Below are positions 58,053-64,000 of a stretch of DNA of 64,000 nucleotides, one piece after another. This stretch comes from Methyloversatilis universalis EHg5. GTDB taxonomy: Bacteria > Pseudomonadota > Gammaproteobacteria > Burkholderiales > Rhodocyclaceae. The number at the start of each line of letters is the position of its first letter. The first letter of the stretch is position 1. The stretch lies in contig NZ_KB900539.1 in the NCBI RefSeq assembly GCF_000378945.1, positions 1,714,527-1,778,526 on the forward strand, in the 5' to 3' direction. The notes under the pieces are model-generated. The model searched no databases and was not told where the DNA came from. It was given only the letters and a program-made list of their open reading frames with translations. A program made the translations under genes and the position numbers.

Positions 58053-60149
58053 TTACAGACCGTTGCGCGAGTACTCGGCCAGCAGCGTGTCCTGCGCGCA
58101 GTGGCGTGCGGCGCGCGACACGCGACGACGGTAGCGGCCGTCCGGCTCCATTTCCCAGGACTGGCTGTTGTCCAGCAGATAGGGCCGCAGCCCTTCCTTC
58201 ATCACCCGTCGCTTCAGCTTCGGGTCCAGCACCGGGAAGGCCACCTCGATGCGGCGGAAGAAATTGCGTTCCATCCAGTCCGCACTCGCGAGATAGAGCT
58301 TTTCTTCGCCGTCGGCGTGGAAATGGTAGATGCGCGAGTGTTCGAGGAAGCGGCCGACCACCGAACGCACCGTGATGTTCTCTGACAGACCGGGCACGCC
58401 CGGGCGCAGCGCGCACACGCCGCGCACGATGAGATCAATGTCCACGCCGGCCTGGCTGGCGGCATACAGCGCCTCGATGGTTTCGTCCTCGACCAGCGAA
58501 TTCATCTTGGCGATGATGCGGCCCTTGCGGCCGGCACGCGCGTTCTCGGCTTCCTGGCCAATGGCGGCAATGACGCTGCTGTGCAGCGTGAAGGGCGCCT
58601 GCCACAGATGGGTGAGGGTGCCGGCGTGACCGAGGCCGGTCAGCTGCTTGAACACCTCGTTCACATCCTCGCCGATCTGCTCGTTGGCGGTCATCAGGCC
58701 GAAGTCGGTGTAGAAGCGCGCGGTGCGCGGGTGATAGTTGCCGGTACCCAGGTGCACGAAGCGGCGGAAGCGCTGCACGCCGTCCACCTGTTCGCGGCGC
58801 ACCACCATCAGCAGCTTGGCGTGCGTCTTGTAGCCGAACACGCCATACACCACATGTGCACCGGCATCTTCCAGCCGGGACGCCCAGTTGATGTTCGCTT
58901 CCTCGTCGAAGCGGGCCATCAGTTCCACCACCACGGTCACTTCCTTGCCCTTCTGCGCGGCGCGCACCAGGGCTTCCATCAGCACCGAGTCGGTGCCGGT
59001 GCGATAGACCGTCATCTTGATCGCCACCACGTCCGGATCGTCCACCGCCTGCTGCACCAGGTCGATCACCGGCTTGAAGGACTGGAAGGGGTGGTGCAGC
59101 AGCTGGTCCTGCTTGCGGATCATCGCGAAGATGTCATAGCGCTTTTCCATCGTGCGCGGCACCTGCGGCACGAAGGGCGGGTATTTCAGATCCGGACGTT
59201 CCACCCAGTCCGGCACCTGCATCAGCCGCACCAGATTCACGATGCCGGGCGCGCGGTACAGGTCGTCGCGGGTCAGGCTGAACTGCTGCAGCAGGAAGTC
59301 AGCCATCTGTTCCGAGCAGTTGTCGGCGACTTCAAGCCGCACCGCGTCGCCGTAGTGGCGCTGCGGCAGTTCGCCCTGCAGCGCCTGGCGCAGGTTCTTC
59401 ACCTCTTCCTCGTCGAGGAAGAGGTCGGAATTGCGGGTGACCCGGAACTGGTAGCAGCCAAGCACGTTCATGCCTTCGAACAGATCGCCCACGTTCTGGT
59501 GCATGGCCGAGGACAGGAAGATGAAGCCGTGGTCCACACCGGTCAGTTCCTTCGGCAGCTTGATCACGCGCGGCAGCGCGCGCGGCGCCTGCACGATGGC
59601 GAAACGCGAACTGCGGCCGAAGGCGTCGCGGCCCTCCAGCTCGACCGCGAAGTTCAGGCTCTTGTTGAGCACGCGCGGGAAGGGGTGGGAGGGGTCCAGC
59701 CCGATCGGTGTGAGCACCGGCATCAGCTCGCGCATGAAATAGTCGCGCACCCATTCGCGCTGCGCTTCGGTCCAGTTGCCGCGGCGCAGGAATACGATGC
59801 CTTCCTTCTCCAGCAGCGGCAGGATGACGTCGTTCAGCAGCGAATACTGTTCCGCGATCAGCTGGTGCGCCTCGCCTGCGATCAGGCGCAGGGCCTCCTG
59901 CGCCGAGCGGCCGTCTGAGGTGACGCCGCGCGCGCCCAGCCGGATGTGCTCGCGCAGGCCGCCGATGCGCACCTCGAAGAATTCGTCGAGGTTGCTCGAT
60001 ACGATGCACAGGAACTTCAGCCGCTCCAGCAGCGGCACGCGCTCGTCGGCCGCCTGGGCGAGCACGCGGCGGTTGAAGGCGATCAGCGACAGTTCGCGGT
60101 TGATGAAGTGGTCAGGTGCGTAGCGCGGAACCGGCAGGATGGCGGGCAT
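58053..60149 (-). CDS. ppk1: Polyphosphate kinase 1
   Basis: PPK1 (698 residues) reversibly makes polyphosphate from ATP. It has the N-terminal FINRELSLIAFNRRVLAQA, the head domain, and the phospholipase-D-like C-terminal domains with the autophosphorylated His (H443, in YKTHAKLLMVVRRE) and HLGTGNYHPRTARFYTDFG. Length is normal. It is divergent from ppx, with a 152-base gap holding the ppx promoter; no strong ppk1 ribosome site is visible. Confidence 0.97.
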   Translation of the reverse strand: MPAILPVPRYAPDHFINRELSLIAFNRRVLAQAADERVPLLERLKFLCIVSSNLDEFFEVRIGGLREHIRLGARGVTSDGRSAQEALRLIAGEAHQLIAEQYSLLNDVILPLLEKEGIVFLRRGNWTEAQREWVRDYFMRELMPVLTPIGLDPSHPFPRVLNKSLNFAVELEGRDAFGRSSRFAIVQAPRALPRVIKLPKELTGVDHGFIFLSSAMHQNVGDLFEGMNVLGCYQFRVTRNSDLFLDEEEVKNLRQALQGELPQRHYGDAVRLEVADNCSEQMADFLLQQFSLTRDDLYRAPGIVNLVRLMQVPDWVERPDLKYPPFVPQVPRTMEKRYDIFAMIRKQDQLLHHPFQSFKPVIDLVQQAVDDPDVVAIKMTVYRTGTDSVLMEALVRAAQKGKEVTVVVELMARFDEEANINWASRLEDAGAHVVYGVFGYKTHAKLLMVVRREQVDGVQRFRRFVHLGTGNYHPRTARFYTDFGLMTANEQIGEDVNEVFKQLTGLGHAGTLTHLWQAPFTLHSSVIAAIGQEAENARAGRKGRIIAKMNSLVEDETIEALYAASQAGVDIDLIVRGVCALRPGVPGLSENITVRSVVGRFLEHSRIYHFHADGEEKLYLASADWMERNFFRRIEVAFPVLDPKLKRRVMKEGLRPYLLDNSQSWEMEPDGRYRRRVSRAARHCAQDTLLAEYSRNGL

Positions 60150-60239
60150 GGTGGGGGCAAGTCTCGGCTGTTGTTATCTGGATCAGGATTTTGTGACACG
60201 AATGCATCGGAATTATTACAGCGTCCGATGAGAAGCGGC

Positions 60240-60271
60240 TTGACGGTGCGCAGCCTGCGCGCTGATAAACT
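60240..60271 (+). promoter_or_regulatory. Sigma-70 promoter of ppx
   Basis: TTGACG (60240-60245) followed after 17-18 bases by TGATAAACT. The start would fall near 60277, leaving a leader of only ~25 bases. Confidence 0.6.
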
Positions 60272-60301
60272 CCGGGCTGACCTCTTTTTTTGCATCGCCG
60301 C

Positions 60302-61804
60302 ATGAGCTACGAACTTCTCGCCGCCGTCGACCTCGGCTCCAACAGCTTCCGGTTGCAGGTGGCGCGGGTAGTCGATGACCAGATCTATCCGCTCGACGGG
60401 GTGAAGGAAACCGTGCGGCTGGCCGCCGGCCTGGGCCACGGCAAGCTGCTCGACGGCGCTTCCCAGCTGCGCGGCATCGAGGCGCTGTCTCGCTTCAACG
60501 AACGTCTGCGCGGGTTCGCACCGGATCAGGTGCGGGCGGTGGCGACCAATACGCTGCGCGTGGCCAAGAACGCCCCGCAGTTCCTGCCGCAGGCCGAGGC
60601 GGCGCTCGGTTTTCCGATCGAAGTGATCGCCGGGCGCGAAGAAGCGCGGCTGATCTACGTCGGTGTCGCGCACACGCTGCCCAACCCGTCGAACCAGCAA
60701 CTGGTGGTGGATATCGGTGGCGGTTCGACCGAATTCATCATCGGCCGCAGCTTCGAGCCGCTGGCGCTGGAATCGCTGTACATGGGCTGTGTGGCGTTCA
60801 GCCTGCGCTACTTCCCGGATGGCCGCATGGACAAGAAGTCGCTGCGCGAGGCCGAACTGGCCGCGCGGCGCGAACTGGAAGCGATCGAGCACGACTACCG
60901 TGCGCTCGGCTGGGACGAAGCGGTGGGTTCCAGCGGCACCGCACGCGCGCTGCTCGACATCATGGAACTGAACGGCTGGGCGCAGGGTACGCTGACCCGC
61001 GAAGGCATGGACAAGTTGCGCGCACTGCTGCTGCGCGTGGGCGATGTGAACCGCCTGGGCGTGGCCGGCCTGAAGCCGGACCGGTTGCCGGTGCTGGCCG
61101 GCGGTTTTGCCATCATGTCCGCCATCTTCGATGCCTTCAGGCTCGAGCGCATGAGTTTTTCCGAAGGCGCCCTGCGCCTGGGCGTGCTGTACGACCTGCA
61201 CGGCCGCTACCACCACAAGGATCTGCGCGATGCCACCGTGCTGCAGTTCGTGCGCCGCTACCAGGTGGACCAGCGTCAGGCCGAGCGGGTGCATGCCACT
61301 GCGCTGGAACTGTACCGTCAGCTCGAACCGCAGGCGGCCGAAGATCACCCGGACCAGCATCTGCTGAGCTGGGCGGCGCGCCTGCACGAACTGGGCATTT
61401 CGGTGGCGCATGCCGGCTATCACAAGCACAGCGCCTACATCCTCGGCAATGCCGACATGCCCGGTTTTTCGCGCATGGACCAGGCCCGTCTTGCACGGGT
61501 GGTGCTCGCCCACCGCGGCAAGCTGGAGAAGGTGAATTCCAGTGTGGTCGACCGGCGCGACTGGACGCTCATCCTGTGTCTGCGACTGGCGGTGCTGCTG
61601 CACCGCAGCCGTGATGACTACGCCGAACTGCCGGTGCGCGTCGAGCGTGCGGGTCAGGGTTTCATCGTGTCCGCCGGTGGTGACTGGCTGTCCGCCTCGC
61701 CGCTGACCGCGGCCAGCCTGCAGGACGAACAGCGTCTGTGGGCTGCCATCGGCATCGAGGTCAAGGTGCGTGCCCAGCGCGCCAAGAGCGCAGCCGCGCT
61801 CTGA
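60302..61804 (+). CDS. ppx: Exopolyphosphatase (Ppx/GppA family)
   Basis: A 500-residue ASKHA-fold phosphatase that hydrolyses polyphosphate or pppGpp. AAVDLGSNSFRLQVARV starts the phosphate-binding domain, with VVDIGGGSTEFIIG and VGSSGTARALLDI, followed by an HD-like C-terminal part (LLSWAARLHELGISVAHAGYHKHS). Ppx and GppA activity cannot be told apart by eye, but divergence from ppk1 favours Ppx. The ATG at 60302 has no clear ribosome site. Confidence 0.93.
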   Translation: MSYELLAAVDLGSNSFRLQVARVVDDQIYPLDGVKETVRLAAGLGHGKLLDGASQLRGIEALSRFNERLRGFAPDQVRAVATNTLRVAKNAPQFLPQAEAALGFPIEVIAGREEARLIYVGVAHTLPNPSNQQLVVDIGGGSTEFIIGRSFEPLALESLYMGCVAFSLRYFPDGRMDKKSLREAELAARRELEAIEHDYRALGWDEAVGSSGTARALLDIMELNGWAQGTLTREGMDKLRALLLRVGDVNRLGVAGLKPDRLPVLAGGFAIMSAIFDAFRLERMSFSEGALRLGVLYDLHGRYHHKDLRDATVLQFVRRYQVDQRQAERVHATALELYRQLEPQAAEDHPDQHLLSWAARLHELGISVAHAGYHKHSAYILGNADMPGFSRMDQARLARVVLAHRGKLEKVNSSVVDRRDWTLILCLRLAVLLHRSRDDYAELPVRVERAGQGFIVSAGGDWLSASPLTAASLQDEQRLWAAIGIEVKVRAQRAKSAAAL

Positions 61805-61812
61805 CACGCACC

Positions 61813-62934
61813 ATGGGCGTCCCGACCGTTTCCTTTGAAATGACCGGGGCGCAGCCGGCAGCGGTGCTGGCCGGCGAGTGGACGTTGGCCGGCCTGCGCG
61901 GCCGGCTCGATGCACTGAAGCGACAGCTGGCGTCGGCTGATGCGGCACGCACGGTGCGCTGGGACCTGCACGCGCTCACCCGGCTCGACTCGCTCGGCGC
62001 CATCACGCTGTGGCGCGCCTGGGGCGACCGTCTGCCGGACGGGCTGGACGCCGATCCGCGTACGCTGGACATGCTGCGCGCGGCGGCCGTGCTGGGGCCG
62101 TGCCGGCCGGCGCCGCGGGCACGCCCGCGCCGGGGCGACAGTCTGGTGGCGCTCGGTCGCCTGGGTGGGGCGCTGGTGGCCCAGCTGCTGGGCATGATCG
62201 CGCTCAGTGGCCAGATCCTGTTCGACGCGGTGCGCATGCTGCGTTTCCCGCAGGACGCACCGCTGCGCGAACTGTCGGCCAACCTCTACAAGACCGGTGT
62301 CACCGCGCTGCCGATCACCGCGCTGGTCGGTTTCCTGATCGGCGTCGTGCTGTCCTACCTGTCGGCGCTGCAGCTGAAAACCTTCGGCGCCGACGTGTTC
62401 ATCATCAACATTCTGGGCATCGGCATCATCCGCGAACTGGGGCCGGTACTGGTGGCGGTGCTGGTGGCCGGCCGCTCCGGCTCGGCCATGACCGCGCAGC
62501 TGGGCGTGATGCGGGTGACCGAGGAAATCGACGCGCTGGTCACCATGGGTGTGCCGGCCACGCTGCGACTGGTGTTGCCCAAGGTGGCAGCGCTGGTGGC
62601 GGCGATGCCGCTGCTGGTGCTGTGGACCTCGGCGTCCGCGCTGTTCGGCGGCATGGTGGCGGCCGCGGTGCAGCTGGACATCGGTTTCGGCTTCTTCCTG
62701 GACACGCTGCCGCGGGTGGTGCCGATCGCCAACCTCTACATCGGCTTCGGCAAGGGGCTGGCCTTCGGCCTGGTGATCGCGCTGGTGGCCTGCCATTTCG
62801 GGCTCACGGTGCGGCCCAATACCGAAAGCCTGTCGGCCAACACCACCCGCTCGGTGGTGAGCGCCATCACCTGCGTCATCCTGGTCGACGCCGTGTTCGC
62901 CATCGCCACCCGTCACATCGGCATGCCGACATGA
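61813..62934 (+). CDS. mlaE: MlaE-family ABC permease with N-terminal STAS-like domain
   Basis: A 373-residue lipid-transport permease. The first ~100 residues form a STAS-like domain (VSFEMTGAQPAAVLAGEWTL, VRWDLHALTRLDSLGAITLW), the role played by separate MlaB in E. coli. The rest is the MlaE/YrbE fold with five to six membrane segments (GVTALPITALVGFLIGVVLS, IGIIRELGPVLVAVLVAGRSG). The Mla system moves phospholipids between outer and inner membranes. The start at 61813 lies nine bases after ppx, and the stop overlaps mlaF (ATGA). Confidence 0.93.
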   Translation: MGVPTVSFEMTGAQPAAVLAGEWTLAGLRGRLDALKRQLASADAARTVRWDLHALTRLDSLGAITLWRAWGDRLPDGLDADPRTLDMLRAAAVLGPCRPAPRARPRRGDSLVALGRLGGALVAQLLGMIALSGQILFDAVRMLRFPQDAPLRELSANLYKTGVTALPITALVGFLIGVVLSYLSALQLKTFGADVFIINILGIGIIRELGPVLVAVLVAGRSGSAMTAQLGVMRVTEEIDALVTMGVPATLRLVLPKVAALVAAMPLLVLWTSASALFGGMVAAAVQLDIGFGFFLDTLPRVVPIANLYIGFGKGLAFGLVIALVACHFGLTVRPNTESLSANTTRSVVSAITCVILVDAVFAIATRHIGMPT

Positions 62935-63689
62935 CGGCGCCGGTGATCGACATCCGCGGCCTGGTCACCCGCTTCGGCAACCATCTTGTCCACGAAGGGC
63001 TGGATCTGTCGATTCCGGCCGGCGAGGTGATGGCGCTGGTCGGCGGTTCCGGCAGCGGCAAGACCACGCTGCTGCGCCAGGTGATCGGCCTGATGCGGCC
63101 GCAGCGCGGAGACATCCGGGTGCTGGGCCAGCCGCTGTTTTCCGGCGACCTGCAGGCCGACCGGGCGCTGCGCCAGCGCTTCGGCATGCTGTTCCAGCAG
63201 GGCGCGCTGTTTTCCGCGCTCAACGTGCTCGAGAACATCGCCTTCCCGCTGCGCGAACTGCGCTGGCTGGACCGCGAAACCATCCACGATCTGGTCATGA
63301 TCAAGCTCGCCATGGTCGAGCTGGAACCCCGTCACGCCTGGCTGATGCCGGCCGAACTGTCCGGCGGCATGGTGAAGCGGGTGGCGCTGGCGCGTGCGCT
63401 GGCACTGGAACCCGAACTGCTGCTGCTGGACGAACCGACCGCCGGCCTCGATCCGGACCGCTCCGCCGCCTTCGTTTCGCTGATCCGCCGGCTGCGCGAT
63501 CAGCTGGGCCTGTCGGTCGTGCTGGTGACGCATGACCTCGATACGCTGTCGGCATTGGCCACCCGGGTCGCCGTGCTGGGCGAGCGACGTATACTGGCCG
63601 AAGGCACACTCGACCATGTCATGAAACAGGATCATCCCTTCATCCGCAGCTTCTTTGGCGCCGCACGTCCGGCAGCGGGCGGACGCTGA
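62931..63689 (+). CDS. mlaF: MlaF-type ABC ATPase
   Basis: A 252-residue ATPase for the MlaE permease. Walker A GGSGSGKTT is at 38-46, with the Q-loop FGMLFQQGALFSALNVLEN typical of MlaF, signature ELSGGMVKRVALARALA, Walker B LLLLDEPTAGLDP and switch His in VTHDLDTLSA. It overlaps mlaE by four bases and is followed by the MCE-domain gene two bases later. Confidence 0.95.
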   Translation: MTAPVIDIRGLVTRFGNHLVHEGLDLSIPAGEVMALVGGSGSGKTTLLRQVIGLMRPQRGDIRVLGQPLFSGDLQADRALRQRFGMLFQQGALFSALNVLENIAFPLRELRWLDRETIHDLVMIKLAMVELEPRHAWLMPAELSGGMVKRVALARALALEPELLLLDEPTAGLDPDRSAAFVSLIRRLRDQLGLSVVLVTHDLDTLSALATRVAVLGERRILAEGTLDHVMKQDHPFIRSFFGAARPAAGGR

Positions 63690-63691
63690 CC

Positions 63692-64000
63692 ATGGAAAGC
63701 CGCGCCCATGCACTGGCTGCAGGCCTCTTTCTCGCGCTGCTCGGCGTCGGCATCGGGCTGTCGATCTGGTTTCTGTCCAGTGGCGACGATCTGGATGCCG
63801 AATACCTGCTCGCCACCACCGCCGATGTCGGCGGGCTGAACCCTCAGGCCCAGGTCCGCTACCGCGGCATGCGGGTGGGCAAGGTGAGGGAAATATCGAT
63901 CAACCCGGACAACCCGCGCGAAATCCTGGTGCGCATCGCGATACCGCCGCGCTATCCGGTCACCGTGGCCACTCGCGCCGAACTGGGCTATCTGGGCGTG
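63692..64000 (+). CDS. mlaD: MlaD-type MCE-domain protein (N-terminal part)
   Basis: The first 103 residues of an MCE-family substrate-binding protein. One N-terminal membrane anchor (residues ~7-28, ALAAGLFLALLGVGIGLSIW) is followed by the MCE domain (DVGGLNPQAQVRYRGMRVGK, VREISINPDN). MCE proteins form a ring that passes lipids to the MlaE permease. The gene runs off the right edge. The length cannot be judged, so a longer PqiB/MCE variant is also possible. Confidence 0.9.
   Translation, partial: MESRAHALAAGLFLALLGVGIGLSIWFLSSGDDLDAEYLLATTADVGGLNPQAQVRYRGMRVGKVREISINPDNPREILVRIAIPPRYPVTVATRAELGYLGV

Noticed and set aside
60150-60239. Possible Pho box in the ppk1 leader (GTGTCACAAAATCCTGATC, minus strand)
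   Set aside because: The first half-site matches TGTCA but the second half fits poorly and the spacing to any -10 is wrong, so not reported as a site.
60083-61948. A 621-codon minus-strand frame opposite ppx
   Set aside because: His/Gln/Arg-rich shadow typical of antisense GC-rich frames; ppx on the other strand is clearly conserved.

Overview
The window is a contiguous piece of a high-GC betaproteobacterial chromosome. The markers are hflK-hflC-DUF2065-hisZ-purA, rpsF-priB-rpsR-rplI-dnaB with a TTG-started priB, minCDE, and divergent ppk1/ppx. I infer an environmental Rhodocyclales-type organism (Methyloversatilis/Zoogloea-like), but no rRNA is present to fix the genus. There is no prophage, insertion sequence or CRISPR array, and coding density is very high. 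No gene-free stretch exceeds 300 bases; the largest gaps (about 31212-31502, 44120-44389, 22317-22569 and 32530-32756) hold promoters, hairpins and RNA elements.

Layout: 1-4.3 kb hflK (cut by the window edge), hflC, DUF2065, hisZ and purA, with a terminator/possible attenuator just before DUF2065. 4.4 kb tRNA-Leu(CAG), divergent from rnr-rlmB. 8.1-12.4 kb the S6/PriB/S18/L9 operon, then dnaB and an AsmA/DUF748-like gene. 12.4-15.3 kb leftward OhrR/MarR regulator, PIN-PhoH ATPase, bcp and a DUF498 protein. 15.5-21.4 kb alaA, a GNAT gene, hom and thrC, with an HPP-CBS membrane protein inserted between hom and thrC. 21.4-24.9 kb an HDOD gene, then a cyclic-di-GMP-I riboswitch leading into a DUF1631 gene. 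24.9-26.7 kb two divergent secreted charged proteins around an OmpR/CpxR-type operator, plus an ECF sigma and a small membrane partner. 26.7-31.2 kb an isochorismatase-fold hydrolase facing a leftward iron-uptake-type operon (TonB receptor, PKHD hydroxylase, FMN alpha-hydroxy-acid oxidase whose only plausible start is CTG). 31.5-35 kb a 45-aa membrane peptide, nadC and a MHYT-GGDEF-EAL gene behind a 24-codon leader ORF. 35-44.1 kb leftward EamA transporter, nnr, a DNA-repair cluster (pdeM, ligase-associated helicase, tag) and a Pat-type acetyltransferase. 44.4-47.8 kb autotransporter and sensor kinase. 47.8-52.7 kb methyltransferase, mnmH, tesA/ABC ATPase with overlapping divergent starts, acuI and two cytochromes c. 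52.7-57 kb spermidine-synthase-like protein, minCDE, hslO and an ArsC-like reductase. 57-64 kb a degenerate nuclease-fold protein, a lipoprotein, ppk1, ppx and an mlaEFD transporter cut by the right edge.

The most interesting theme is cyclic di-GMP and motility control. Four sites match the flagellar sigma-28 (FliA) pattern TCAAG/TAAAG-N~14-GCCG. They lie before the HDOD gene, before the c-di-GMP riboswitch/DUF1631 gene, before the leader ORF/MHYT-GGDEF-EAL gene, and before the autotransporter. This suggests a small FliA-linked c-di-GMP regulon in which one target is also under direct riboswitch control. All promoter and RNA calls are by eye and unverified by computation.
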